A DNA stretch of 64,000 nucleotides from Acinetobacter seifertii. Its GTDB lineage: Bacteria > Pseudomonadota > Gammaproteobacteria > Pseudomonadales > Moraxellaceae. The first letter of the stretch is position 1. Each line of letters begins with the position of its first letter. The notes under the pieces were generated by a model. That model was not told the origin of the DNA. It did no database searches and saw only the letters and a program-made list of their open reading frames with translations. The DNA is taken from positions 1,791,204 through 1,855,203 of the forward strand of contig NZ_KB851200.1 of NCBI RefSeq assembly GCF_000368065.1, given 5' to 3'. Position numbers and translations under genes: made by a program. Of the stretch, positions 17,711 through 26,139 are shown piece by piece.

Positions 17711-17932
17711 TTAAAAATCTTTCTTTTTTTTAATAAAACTCTCGGCAATTTGTAATGCTTCTTGAAATTTTATGTCACTACACACCCAAAAAGATAAAAG
17801 CTTCCCATTTAAATGAAAATACTGCTTCTCATATTTAGTTACTTCATCTGAGTGAGGATTTCCCGCACTAAAATAATTTTCGTTATTCTTGCAAACTTTG
17901 CCATTTAAAATACCGCCAATGCAAATATCCAT
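17711..17932 (-). CDS. Hypothetical 73-residue protein
   Basis: Starts MDICIGGILNGKVC and ends in a lysine-rich tail (AESFIKKKKDF). It has three Cys, no signal peptide and no membrane segment. No clear ribosome binding site precedes the ATG. I do not recognise the family; the setting, in an AT-rich accessory stretch, would suit a phage- or island-derived gene. Confidence 0.45.
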   Translation of the reverse strand: MDICIGGILNGKVCKNNENYFSAGNPHSDEVTKYEKQYFHLNGKLLSFWVCSDIKFQEALQIAESFIKKKKDF

Positions 17933-18023
17933 TTTTATACCAATTATTGATTTAACTTTTTAAGCATAAGTTTAATTTTTATATTATATAAATAAAATAA
18001 TCAACTTATTTGATTGTTCATGT

Positions 18024-18056
18024 AAAAAAACCCACAAAGGAAGAAGTGGGTTTTTT
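18024..18056 (-). terminator. Terminator downstream of the cold shock gene
   Basis: AAAACCCAC and GTGGGTTTT arms with A-run and T-run on the two sides; about 80 bp past the csp stop codon. Confidence 0.75.
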
Positions 18057-18136
18057 AACTAAATTAATGATTTTTAAAAATTACTTGAGAAATTTGCTCT
18101 AAAGACAACCCAATAAAATCATCAAATTATATAAAT

Positions 18137-18352
18137 TTAAGCATTATTCACAATAGTGATATTTGATGCTTGTGGGCCTTTTTTACCCTGTGTCACAGTA
18201 AACTGAACACGTTGGCCTTCTAAAAGAACTTTGAAGCCTTGTGTTTGAATTTCAGAAAAATGTGCGAAAACATCTTTACCTTCATCAGATTGAATAAAAC
18301 CAAAACCTTTAGTTTCATTAAACCATTTTACTGTACCAGTAGTATTAGACAT
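18137..18352 (-). CDS. Cold shock protein, CspA family
   Basis: A 71-residue single OB-fold RNA/DNA chaperone. It begins [20 protein letters not shown], with RNP1 (KGFGFI) and RNP2 (VFAHF), and ends [10 protein letters not shown], all canonical. The ATG has AGGA about seven bases upstream. A TATAAT lies at 18452-18457 on the minus strand, which would give an mRNA leader of about 90 bases, as is usual for regulated csp genes. Cold induction is not provable from the sequence. Confidence 0.95.
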   Translation of the reverse strand: MSNTTGTVKWFNETKGFGFIQSDEGKDVFAHFSEIQTQGFKVLLEGQRVQFTVTQGKKGPQASNITIVNNA

Positions 18353-18865
18353 AAATTAATCCTAACTTTTAAAAAATTATCATTTGTTATTGGAGAAACC
18401 AATTAAACTCAAAAATATGCGTTTACTTAAATATCTTATAAAATACGGAGGATTATAAATAAAACTGCGAAAAGAAAGATTTAGGTTAACAAGAATATTT
18501 TTGTAGTTATGCTCGACTATACACGCTTCTTATCGAATTGCAATCTCTATCTCGATTAATTGATTTTTTACTCATTTCGATCACAGACACTATCTTCTTA
18601 TTTATTGATTTTAAATACTATTTACAAGAAATTTAATTAATTTAATATGGATATATTCATTAGATATATCTCATTTTTTTACACTCTGAAAATTTCTTCT
18701 TTTATAGATTTTTAAGGCTTACTATAAGCTTCATACTCACTTTGATGAATTACTAAAATATTTTATTATTTTATAAAATATACAGACTTGTATATACATA
18801 TTATCTCTTCTACTTTAAAGTACGCGTGCAGCTTAATATGTTGATGATAAACAGGAAGTAACCAC
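18353..18865. other. AT-rich gap between csp and a divergent exporter gene
   Basis: The left 100 bp are the probable csp leader and promoter; the right end carries the ribosome binding site AGGAAG of the LysE-type gene. The 350 bp between are very AT-rich; no open frame or RNA structure was recognised. Confidence 0.5.
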
Positions 18866-19483
18866 GTGAACGGTCTTTTAGTATTTATAACCATTGCTTT
18901 TCTCACGTTATCCAGCCCCGGACCAGGCGTTTTATTTACAGTAACAAATTCAATCAATTATGGTGTACGAACAGCTTTATTCGGTATTAGTGGTTTAATC
19001 ATTGGTATGTTTATTATCGCTGTAATTTCTGCAAGTGGTGTTGGGCTTATTATTACCAGTAATCCCACTATCTTTACTGTTTTAAAGTTTATTGGAGCCT
19101 TTTACTTGATGTACTTAGGCTATAAAAACTTTATCAAAAAGTCCCCTACTCAAGATTTACTAGAAACTGCACATGACGAGAAAGGTGTAAAGAAATCAAA
19201 ACTTTTCTATCAGGGATTATTTGCATCACTACTGAATCCCAAAACAATTGTCTTTTTTATCGCACTTTTTCCACAATTTATTGATATTAAAAAAGAAATA
19301 TTAAATCAGTTTTTAGTTTTATCTCTAACATTTTGCTTTATTGGTTTTTTAATTCATTTAGTTTATGCCAATTTTTCTTCAATTTTTAAAGAGAAAATGC
19401 TCGCTGGGAATAATTTTGCAAAACTAAATAAAGTGAGTGGCTGTATTTTCTTCCTATTAGCGATTTTACTTATTACTCAGTAA
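18866..19483 (+). CDS. LysE/RhtB-family amino acid exporter
   Basis: A 205-residue inner membrane protein of about six helices. The N-terminus has the family motif LTLSSPGPGVLFTVTNSI, and PKTIVFFIALFPQFID in the middle is the second conserved block. GTG is the start, with AGGAAG eight bases before it. The family exports amino acids or related metabolites; the substrate is not predictable. It is divergent from csp and convergent with the phage lysis genes. Confidence 0.85.
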   Translation: MNGLLVFITIAFLTLSSPGPGVLFTVTNSINYGVRTALFGISGLIIGMFIIAVISASGVGLIITSNPTIFTVLKFIGAFYLMYLGYKNFIKKSPTQDLLETAHDEKGVKKSKLFYQGLFASLLNPKTIVFFIALFPQFIDIKKEILNQFLVLSLTFCFIGFLIHLVYANFSSIFKEKMLAGNNFAKLNKVSGCIFFLLAILLITQ

Positions 19484-19510
19484 AGTAGTTTTATTTATAT
19501 AAACCAAACA

Positions 19511-19580
19511 AAAAACGACCAACTTGTTAAGTGCTTTACAGCCCTTTTGCTTAAAACAGCTTTAGCAAGTTGGTCTTTTT
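19511..19580. terminator. Long hairpin terminator between exporter and endolysin genes
   Basis: GACCAACTTG (19516-19525) and CAAGTTGGTC (19565-19574) are the outer arms, with AAAAA before and TTTTT after, so it can serve both convergent genes. Its right end touches the endolysin stop codon. Confidence 0.75.
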
Positions 19581-20124
19581 ATAAGCTCACACGATTGGCA
19601 ATCCATCCGAAAAAAAATTGCTCATATTTTGGATTCTTTTCTGTAATTTCAATATAGCGCTGACCTTGCATAATATTAAGGAGACGTACGAGTACCTGCT
19701 CACCTTCATGACCGCGCTTATCAATATACATTGATAAAGCCTGCAATGTAGATGGTCCATATTCCCCATCTAACTTAAGATCTGTCCAGCCCTCTTTTCC
19801 TTGGCGATTTAACAAGTTCAAAGCCCGTTGCAGAAGCGGTTTTGTAAAGTTGATTCCACAATTTACTCCAGTATCAAATAGTTCTTCAGCAGTAGTGGGA
19901 CTGATTAAATTAACTTGATCAAATCGTGGTTCAAGCCAATATTGTTTCTTATAAATCTCTCTAGCAATTTCTAAAGGTAAATCCGTCATTTCACCTTGAT
20001 ATCCATAACTACGAGCAACTGCTTGAGTAATTCCAAATTTTGTCGCTTGGCCAGAGTCCAATGGGTCATTTACATATCCACCTTCACGTTTTATAAGTGC
20101 ATCTAAATATTGTTCAATATTCAT
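19579..20124 (-). CDS. Phage-type endolysin, glycosyl hydrolase 108 family
   Basis: A 181-residue muramidase-like protein. The catalytic region is IKREGGYVNDPLDSGQATKFGIT (about residues 11-33), in which Glu14 is the expected general acid; the family more often has GGATKYGIT. The rest forms the C-terminal peptidoglycan-binding part of ZliS-type proteins (DGEYGPSTLQAL). There is no signal peptide, so release depends on a holin, which is encoded directly upstream 36 bp away. Confidence 0.88.
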   Translation of the reverse strand: MNIEQYLDALIKREGGYVNDPLDSGQATKFGITQAVARSYGYQGEMTDLPLEIAREIYKKQYWLEPRFDQVNLISPTTAEELFDTGVNCGINFTKPLLQRALNLLNRQGKEGWTDLKLDGEYGPSTLQALSMYIDKRGHEGEQVLVRLLNIMQGQRYIEITEKNPKYEQFFFGWIANRVSL

Positions 20125-20160
20125 AGGACTGTCCTCATTTATATCACCTACTGTTAGATA

Positions 20161-20550
20161 TTAATTTTGAATATCATCTTTTGCTTTTTTTAAGTCTTTC
20201 ATCACTTCAACAATGGTTTTTCCTTCTTGTTTATTAATAAAGTTAAATATCCACCTCACAATCGCCCAGCCAGGTAATCCACAAATAAAGAAGAATCCAC
20301 CTAAAGTAATCATTCCCCATATATCTGTTACCCACTCATGCAAGTTCCATTTCATGATAATGAATGAGCCACCTGTCAAGCTTGAGACAATCGTACAAAT
20401 CAAACCAACTACCCATTCTTGAGGTGACCGTGGAAAACGCATGATTAGAACAACAGCAACAACCAAACTTATTGCTAGGCCAACCATTATTACTGTCCCA
20501 TAGAGATTAAAAGCAGTCACTAATCCATCAGTTGTTAAAAACTTTCCCAT
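20161..20550 (-). CDS. Putative phage holin
   Basis: A 129-residue protein with three hydrophobic segments (about residues 14-38, 44-64 and 78-105) and a lysine-rich C-terminal tail (MKDLKKAKDDIQN), a layout typical of class I holins. GAGGA precedes the ATG. It sits immediately upstream of the endolysin in the same direction, the normal holin-lysin order. Assignment rests on topology and context rather than a motif. Confidence 0.7.
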   Translation of the reverse strand: MGKFLTTDGLVTAFNLYGTVIMVGLAISLVVAVVLIMRFPRSPQEWVVGLICTIVSSLTGGSFIIMKWNLHEWVTDIWGMITLGGFFFICGLPGWAIVRWIFNFINKQEGKTIVEVMKDLKKAKDDIQN

Positions 20551-20585
20551 AACTCAATCCTCACACGCTCTAAAAGGATAAAATC

Positions 20586-20834
20586 TTATAAACCAATGTT
20601 ATTTAATACCTTTTTAGAGAAACCATTTAAATAAAATCGCTCAATCTCATAAACCTTTTTACCAGCACTTAAGCATTGGCATAAGAACAAGAAAAAAGAG
20701 TAAAGTTGATGAATTGCTTCACTTTTTTGACCAAAAATTTGACATAACATGCTGCCGTATATCGGAAACTTTTGTGAGTCATTAAATTCTTTGTTAGATT
20801 CTTCATGTTCTTGATACCCTTTATCGACGAACAT
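20586..20834 (-). CDS. Hypothetical protein upstream of the lysis cassette
   Basis: An 82-residue frame, 35 bp upstream of the holin. It begins MFVDKGYQEHEESNKEF and has a hydrophobic, Cys-containing middle (YSFFLFLCQCLSAG). I do not recognise it. A plus-strand terminator-like hairpin begins right at its start codon, which is odd for an expressed gene; it may be a degraded phage gene. Confidence 0.4.
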   Translation of the reverse strand: MFVDKGYQEHEESNKEFNDSQKFPIYGSMLCQIFGQKSEAIHQLYSFFLFLCQCLSAGKKVYEIERFYLNGFSKKVLNNIGL

Positions 20835-20835
20835 T

Positions 20836-20865
20836 AAGCCTGATCCACGGAATCGGGCTTTTTTT
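20836..20865 (+). terminator. Terminator-like hairpin with no obvious plus-strand gene
   Basis: AAGCC-GAT and ATC-GGCTT arms with seven T on the plus side. It abuts the start of the minus-strand frame at 20834. It may be left over from a phage transcript. Confidence 0.6.
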
Positions 20866-21047
20866 ATTTCATTTTTTGTTTTTGATAGCTGATCTCTATC
20901 ACTGATTCACTATCGCCATTTTTTATATTCTGTCGTCCATTGAGACAGAATAATAATCACTCCTTACTAAGCCATTGATAAAAATTAAAAATATATTTAA
21001 GTAAAATATTTAGGGCATTCTATCAATGGTTCCTTATAACTGATATT

Positions 21048-21110
21048 ATAACTATAGTTATTATTAGTCAATAACTATAGTTGTTTTACTAGATATAACT
21101 TAAGTTATAT
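21048..21110. promoter_or_regulatory. Three evenly spaced palindromic operators
   Basis: ATAACTATAGTTAT (21048-21061, perfect), ATAACTATAGTTGT (21071-21084, one mismatch) and ATATAACTTAAGTTATAT (21093-21110, perfect) lie upstream of the S24 repressor gene, with centres 23 and 24 bp apart. That is the spacing of lambda-type operators and fits cooperative repressor dimers on one face of the helix. Confidence 0.75.
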
Positions 21111-21140
21111 ATTTGTTATAAATTAGCTGGTGCGATCACT

Positions 21141-21812
21141 ATGGCTCTTAAAGACCGTTTAAAAGATTCAAGGATTAAAGCTAAGAAAACTCAGGCAGAA
21201 GTTGCTGAAGCTGTAAAAATGTCTCAGCCTGCCTACCAAGCTTTAGAATCGGGAAAGAACTTAAAATCTGCTTTTCTTCCACTTATTGCACAGTTTTTAG
21301 GTGTAGATGCTTATTGGCTTACCACTGGTAACTCAGAAGACTCTTTTAAAGAAAGTGATGTGTTTAGTCCTACTGTGGTAAGTCATGATGTAGTAGACCA
21401 ATATCTGTGGATTGATGTAGTTGAAGCAAGTTTTTCTTGTGGTACAGGTGAATCAATCGAATTTCATTTTGATGCAATTAATGGAAAAATTCCTTTTCCT
21501 GCTTCTTTTTTTAAAGAAAAGCGCGTTCCTCAAGAGTGTATGCGGATTATTAAAGCCAAAGGCGATAGCATGACCGATTACATTAAAGATGGGGATTTGG
21601 TTGGCATTGATATTTCTCAGACTGAAGTCATTGATGGTGAGATTTATGCTGTTTATTTCGCTGGCGAAGGAATGATTAAACAAATTTTTAAAGAAGCAGA
21701 TGGTTCTTTAATTTTGCATAGCTTAAATGAAAAATTTAGAGACCGCCGTGTAACTGAAGAAAACGGTAAAAACTTTAAGGTTATGGGCCGCCAGTTCTGG
21801 CGAGCAGGTTAA
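21141..21812 (+). CDS. Phage-type repressor with HTH and S24 autoprotease domains
   Basis: A 223-residue protein. Residues about 5-62 form an XRE helix-turn-helix (KKTQAEVAEAVKMSQPAYQALESG). The C-terminal S24 domain has Ser143 in KGDSMTD and Lys180 in GMIKQIF, 37 residues apart as in LexA and UmuD, and a probable self-cleavage site Cys100-Gly101 (SFSCGTG), the same dipeptide as in UmuD. It should be inactivated by RecA after DNA damage. Three palindromes upstream are its likely operators. It faces away from the holin/endolysin genes. Confidence 0.9.
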   Translation: MALKDRLKDSRIKAKKTQAEVAEAVKMSQPAYQALESGKNLKSAFLPLIAQFLGVDAYWLTTGNSEDSFKESDVFSPTVVSHDVVDQYLWIDVVEASFSCGTGESIEFHFDAINGKIPFPASFFKEKRVPQECMRIIKAKGDSMTDYIKDGDLVGIDISQTEVIDGEIYAVYFAGEGMIKQIFKEADGSLILHSLNEKFRDRRVTEENGKNFKVMGRQFWRAG

Positions 21813-21906
21813 TTAAGTTATTAAATATAGTTAAAATAATAATTTCAAAATTTACTTAGACTTTACTTTTTTATAGTTTTAATTATTTCTATACTCTATA
21901 AATATA

Positions 21907-21941
21907 AAAAAACCTATCTCCATAAAAAGAGATAGGTTTTT
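21907..21941. terminator. Bidirectional terminator after the repressor gene
   Basis: AAAAACCTATCTC and GAGATAGGTTTTT, a 13-bp stem with an eight-base loop, between two convergent genes. Confidence 0.85.
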
Positions 21942-21962
21942 CCGCTTTAGTGCCATGTGTTA

Positions 21963-22196
21963 TCAACAATATGTATTTAAACGATAAAGTTGATTAAAAC
22001 CAGCATAGAAGCTTTTTCCATCTTGGTTTAGCTCAATTTCTTCACCAGACTGAAGTTGAATTTTTTTACCAACTTCAACCCAACGATATCCATCGAGAGA
22101 GTTTTGTTTACGCACATGAGGAACAATCCTCACATTAATCTCATTGCCATTTACGGCTGTGGCAATGTGCCACTCATTTACTATATTCACAATCAT
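21963..22196 (-). CDS. Hypothetical 77-residue protein
   Basis: Starts MIVNIVNEWHIATAVNG and is rich in beta-prone segments (VRIVPHVRK, WVEVGKKIQLQSGEEIEL). No signal peptide, no membrane segment and no motif I can name. It shares the convergent terminator with the S24 repressor gene and may belong to the same phage-derived stretch. Confidence 0.5.
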   Translation of the reverse strand: MIVNIVNEWHIATAVNGNEINVRIVPHVRKQNSLDGYRWVEVGKKIQLQSGEEIELNQDGKSFYAGFNQLYRLNTYC

Positions 22197-22370
22197 TTAC
22201 TCATCACTGAGCTCATGTGATTTTACGGTATGTAATTAGAACGCTAGATTTAAGGTATGGACAGTTCGTCTAGAATTTAATATTTAGCTTGATATAGGGT
22301 TATTTATAAGCTAATTGCTTTTCATGAATTCGTATCATGAAAAGTGATACATCACAGAGCATAATATTTT

Positions 22371-22447
<77 letters not shown>

Positions 22448-22460
22448 ATTGGAAGTAAGC

Positions 22461-22489
22461 TTTATACGCCTATATATTTTATAAAGCAA
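22461..22489 (-). promoter_or_regulatory. Promoter of the initiator tRNA
   Basis: On the minus strand TTGCTT (22484-22489) and TATAAA (22461-22466) are separated by 17 bases and end 13 bp before the tRNA. Confidence 0.65.
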
Positions 22490-22712
22490 ACTTTATTTTT
22501 TAATCGGTTGTAATTATTAACAATTATCTTTTTATTAATTTTTCATTTTTTACCACTTGCTCTAAATAGGCGTATCAATTTCCAACTTTTAGCTCGTTAA
22601 ATTGTTGTATTTATTTTAAATAGAACCCGATATTTATAGACACCAATTGCCTTGCTTGAATAGCTTTTATACTATCTAGATTCTTTCTCTCATTAATACA
22701 TTTATAGTTTAT

Positions 22713-23978
22713 ATGTCTGATCCTCAGTTCTCGCTAAGTGAATATCTCGGCACTGTGCAGGAAGTCATACGCCTGACCTTTGACGATCCCGTATGGGTTA
22801 GAGCAGAGATTCGGAATTTAAATATTAAAGGTGGACATTACTATTTAGAACTTGCAGAGAAAGACGCAGATACAGATAAAGTCATCGCCAGTTGTAAAGC
22901 AACCATCTGGAAATTTTCAGCGAGTAAAATCGTTCTTAAGTTTGAACGAGAAACAGGAATTGAGTTAGCAAGTGACTTAAATGTTTTGATTAAAATTAGA
23001 GCGCGTTTTGATCCGCAATATGGATTTTCAGTCAATATTGAAGAGATAGACTCAAGTTTTACACTTGGTGAAATTGCAAAACGTTATCAACAAATTGTGG
23101 AGCGTTTAACTCAAGAAGGTTTAATTCATAAAAATAAACTCATCCCTACTCCTTTTGATATACAAAATGTTTTAGTGATTGCTCCTGAAAATGCTGCGGG
23201 CCTCGGTGATTTTAAAAAAGATGCCGACGCTCTTGAGCGAAATGGGGTTTGTCATTTTGTTTATCAAAATGCAACCTTTCAGGGCAATACGGCTGCCGTT
23301 AGTCTGATGGAGTCGTTGGCAACTGGTTTAAAGCAATGGGCAAATCGTTATAACTTCCCACCCGATCTGATTGTAATTATCCGTGGGGGTGGTGCTGTAA
23401 ATGATTTAGCTTATTTAAATGATTATGAGCTCGCTGCCCTACTCTGTAAACGCAGCGTACCAATTTGGGTTGGTATCGGACATGAAAAAGACCGTACCAT
23501 CCTTGATGAGATTGCACACCGTTCGTTTGATACTCCAAGTAAAGTGATTGCTGGTATTCGCAACCATATTGTTGAACGCGTACAAGAAGCACTAAATAGT
23601 CTACAAACGATTAAGCTGCTTTCTCAGCATCAAATCACGTCGTATCAAAGCAAAAATGATCAACTGCTTCAACACATTAAGTCTTCGGCACAAAATCAGC
23701 TTAACTCGGCGCATCGTCTACTTGACCAGATGAAAGAACGTATTCAGTTTAGCTCACAGCAACAAGTTAAATTTTCATTCGCTCAAATCGAATCTTTAAT
23801 GAAGGAAATTCTTTTGCAAAACCCGAAACAGGTTCAAGCCAAAGGCTATGCAATAGTCAGATCTGAAGGAAAAGCTATTCGCTCTATACAGCAAATTTCA
23901 AGCCCCGCCATTGCAATTGAAATGCAAGATGGTGTGCTTGAAGCCAACATTACACAGGTAATTCCAAATGAAAAATGA
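22713..23978 (+). CDS. xseA: XseA, exodeoxyribonuclease VII large subunit
   Basis: A 421-residue catalytic subunit. It has an N-terminal OB-fold (SLSEYLGTVQEVIRLTFDDPVWVRAEI region, residues 6-100), the conserved core with IIRGGGAVNDLAYLNDYELA and VPIWVGIGHEKDRTILDEIAHRSFDTPSK in part, and a long coiled coil before a short C-terminal domain (QAKGYAIVRSEGKAI). With XseB it degrades single-stranded DNA into oligonucleotides. The xseB start overlaps its end by 11 bp. Confidence 0.95.
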   Translation: MSDPQFSLSEYLGTVQEVIRLTFDDPVWVRAEIRNLNIKGGHYYLELAEKDADTDKVIASCKATIWKFSASKIVLKFERETGIELASDLNVLIKIRARFDPQYGFSVNIEEIDSSFTLGEIAKRYQQIVERLTQEGLIHKNKLIPTPFDIQNVLVIAPENAAGLGDFKKDADALERNGVCHFVYQNATFQGNTAAVSLMESLATGLKQWANRYNFPPDLIVIIRGGGAVNDLAYLNDYELAALLCKRSVPIWVGIGHEKDRTILDEIAHRSFDTPSKVIAGIRNHIVERVQEALNSLQTIKLLSQHQITSYQSKNDQLLQHIKSSAQNQLNSAHRLLDQMKERIQFSSQQQVKFSFAQIESLMKEILLQNPKQVQAKGYAIVRSEGKAIRSIQQISSPAIAIEMQDGVLEANITQVIPNEK

Positions 23979-24162
23979 AGAGTTAACGTTTAAAGATGGT
24001 CATGATATTTTGAAGAAAAATGCTGAGTTATTGGAATCTCAAGAAAGTCCCGATATTGATAATTTAATGAAAGTTGTTGAAGAGTCTATTAGCGCTTACA
24101 AAGCTTGCAAGTCTCGAATTGAAGCTGTTCAACAAGCTTTAGATGAAACTTTCAAAGAATAA
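23968..24162 (+). CDS. xseB: XseB, exodeoxyribonuclease VII small subunit
   Basis: A 64-residue all-helical protein, the usual size for XseB. The pattern TFKDGHDILKKNAELL, then MKVVEESISAYKACKSRIEAVQQAL, matches the family, and the 11-bp overlap with xseA implies translational coupling. It binds along the XseA coiled coil. Confidence 0.88.
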   Translation: MKNEELTFKDGHDILKKNAELLESQESPDIDNLMKVVEESISAYKACKSRIEAVQQALDETFKE

Positions 24163-24170
24163 GATTTCAT

Positions 24171-24211
24171 AAAAAAAGCCCATTCCTACTTCTCATTGAA
24201 GGAATGGGCTT
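24171..24211. terminator. Hairpin after xseB
   Basis: AAGCCCATTCCT and AGGAATGGGCTT form a 12-bp stem. The long T-run is on the minus strand, so it is a full terminator for transcripts coming from the right and a weaker one for xseAB. Confidence 0.75.
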
Positions 24212-24403
24212 AGTGAATACCACTTAGTCCTGAAATGCAAAAATGAGGATTAGGTCACATTTTTGCAAAAACATAGTCCCATAATGACTACCAATGTTCA
24301 ATATTTTAATTGTGTCTATACGTTAGTTTGGCTTAATTTCCACCATCTAGACTCGAATAAACACAAACTATGTAGTTGGTTATTGTTAAATTTAATTTAA
24401 TAG

Positions 24404-24622
24404 TTATTCCTCACTGAATGCACCGATTAACTGATAAATTTTGCCGTCTTTAGGGTTTTCATATAACAAATCCATATTGGGCAAAATGATATCGTCATTA
24501 ATTTCAATATGTTCAATGCTTTTATGAAGTTCAAGTGCATGGTCATTCATTGGTCTAACTTTTGCCAAAGCAATTGATTCTTTGTCAAACTGATCCTTGA
24601 TAATTACTTTTAATCTTTTCAT
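24404..24622 (-). CDS. Hypothetical 72-residue protein
   Basis: Starts MKRLKVIIKDQFDKES and contains two short acidic/hydrophobic blocks (IEHIEINDDIILPNMD). CAGGAG lies at good distance before the ATG, which supports translation. No signal peptide or membrane helix and no family recognised. The LysE-type gene ends 47 bp upstream in the same direction, so they may be cotranscribed. Confidence 0.55.
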   Translation of the reverse strand: MKRLKVIIKDQFDKESIALAKVRPMNDHALELHKSIEHIEINDDIILPNMDLLYENPKDGKIYQLIGAFSEE

Positions 24623-24669
24623 AAAAATCTCCTGAAAAATAAATTTTTAATATAAATAATCGGTTAAGT

Positions 24670-25263
24670 TTAAAATGAGCTAATCGCAGAATAGCCGATT
24701 GGCATAGCAAAAAAAGTTAAAATAAATGCAGCCGTACGTTGTAAATTACGTTGATTCAACCAAGTTACTTTATTTGAAATCAGTACAGTTCCAAACATAA
24801 TCCATAAAAAAGCAATTGGGGTAATTAAAGATAAAAAGACAACAATGTGAATAAAATACAAATTCGGATTTTCCCACGCTGCGTGTGGAAAAATCGCTGA
24901 AGCAAACAGTAACGCTTTAGGGTTTAAAAGTGTCGCAACAAATAAAGCCTTTGGCGTGATCAGTGGTCGATCTAGCTTAATATCTTCAGTCGATGTTATC
25001 CAAAGTTTAAAAGCAAGATAGAGAATGAAACTCGCGCTCATCAATTTTAATATAGCTGGAAGCCATGGAATAAAATGAGATACCGACTCAAGTAAAACAC
25101 CCCATGAGGTAATCGCGATCAGGTAACCTATTACCTCTGCTGGAATTAACTTAAGAGAATGCTTTACCCCTGCTTGTAAGCCAGCCGAGGCTAATAATGT
25201 ATTTGTTGGTCCTGGAGTCAGCAAGATAGTGACTACAAGTCCAATAAATAAAAATGACACCAT
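24670..25263 (-). CDS. LysE/RhtB-family exporter (second copy)
   Basis: A 197-residue membrane protein with about six helices. The N-terminal block is LLTPGPTNTLLASAGLQAG, the family PGP motif, and NPKALLFASAIFPHAAW is the second block. It differs clearly from the exporter at 18866, so the two are not a recent duplication. Substrate unknown. Confidence 0.85.
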   Translation of the reverse strand: MVSFLFIGLVVTILLTPGPTNTLLASAGLQAGVKHSLKLIPAEVIGYLIAITSWGVLLESVSHFIPWLPAILKLMSASFILYLAFKLWITSTEDIKLDRPLITPKALFVATLLNPKALLFASAIFPHAAWENPNLYFIHIVVFLSLITPIAFLWIMFGTVLISNKVTWLNQRNLQRTAAFILTFFAMPIGYSAISSF

Positions 25264-25639
25264 AGGCCAAAACTCACTGATTGCTCTAGGCGAAATATGT
25301 CAAAAAAGAGCATCTATTGTCGACAAAATCGTTGTAACAAGAAATATTACAAATACTTTTTTATTTTTAAAATCATAATCATATTAAAAAGTGAACTTAG
25401 ATTCATTATAATTTGTTTAATTTTTAATTTGCAAAATACGTCACACATTTTTTAATCAGTTTCAGTCAGATTATATTATTTTTTAACTATTGCACAAAAT
25501 GATCACATGACTTGAAATTGCCAAATTGATCAATATATATACAATTAGAAATCGTGATTTTATTGAATAGATGTATCGCTCCCCATCAATTCATTGATTG
25601 TCGCTTTCATCGAATTAAATAGTTGATGGAGGATGCATG
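25264..25639. other. Gene-free gap with divergent promoters
   Basis: AT-rich; it must contain the promoters for the exporter (left) and the 109-residue protein (right). No hairpin, repeat or small frame with a good ribosome binding site was recognised. Confidence 0.45.
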
Positions 25640-25966
25640 ATGAATGCTTATGTTCGCCCTCATCCCGATGGGTTTAAAGCTTATTTAGGTAAAAATCAGA
25701 AAACCGGTCTCTACATTGTTCGACTTGGCTGGACAATATATGAAACCAATGCAAACGGTTCTGTTCTATATTTAGTCAAGAATGAAGATAAGATTCCATT
25801 GGATGTAGATAAGTTTAAAACTGACCGGCCCAAAATTTATGCTGCTCTTCTTAATGAAGTTCAGTTTCAACGCAAGAAACAACTGGCGATTGATCTTCAA
25901 AAGTCCAATATCCCTTCTTATGACCGTAAAGCCTACAAAAAACGGCGCGGCTTTATAGGTTCTTAA
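25640..25966 (+). CDS. Hypothetical 108-residue protein
   Basis: Two adjacent ATG codons occur at 25637 and 25640; GGAGG at 25628-25632 is better placed for the second. The product begins MNAYVRPHPDGFKAYLGKN and ends with a basic, helical tail (QFQRKKQLAIDLQKS, AYKKRRGFIGS). It is probably cytoplasmic; the family is not recognised. A strong terminator follows. Confidence 0.6.
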   Translation: MNAYVRPHPDGFKAYLGKNQKTGLYIVRLGWTIYETNANGSVLYLVKNEDKIPLDVDKFKTDRPKIYAALLNEVQFQRKKQLAIDLQKSNIPSYDRKAYKKRRGFIGS

Positions 25967-25995
25967 AATTATCTATTAATCGTCGCTGTATATAG

Positions 25996-26020
25996 AAAAA
26001 GCACCCTCGGGTGCTTTTTC
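25996..26020. terminator. Bidirectional terminator
   Basis: AAAAAGCACCC and GGGTGCTTTTT form an 11-bp stem with a two-base centre. It separates the 108-residue protein gene from a convergent 38-codon gene. Confidence 0.88.
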
Positions 26021-26022
26021 TT

Positions 26023-26139
26023 TTAACGACCAGTTGTAATTAATACGAACATACTCAGTATTAATGTACTTAATGATCGTTTGCAATGGATGTGGACTTC
26101 ATGCTCAGCTCCGTGAGCGTATTGATTAACGTTTTCCAT
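26023..26139 (-). CDS. 38-residue small protein
   Basis: On the minus strand ATG 26139 is preceded by AAGGA seven bases away, and the frame ends with TAA right at the shared terminator. The product is MENVNQYAHGAEHEVHIHC, then KRSLSTLILSMFVLITTGR: a His-rich polar half followed by a hydrophobic half. It could be a membrane-associated small protein. Tight fit between ribosome binding site, frame and terminator supports it; conservation was not tested. Confidence 0.5.
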   Translation of the reverse strand: MENVNQYAHGAEHEVHIHCKRSLSTLILSMFVLITTGR

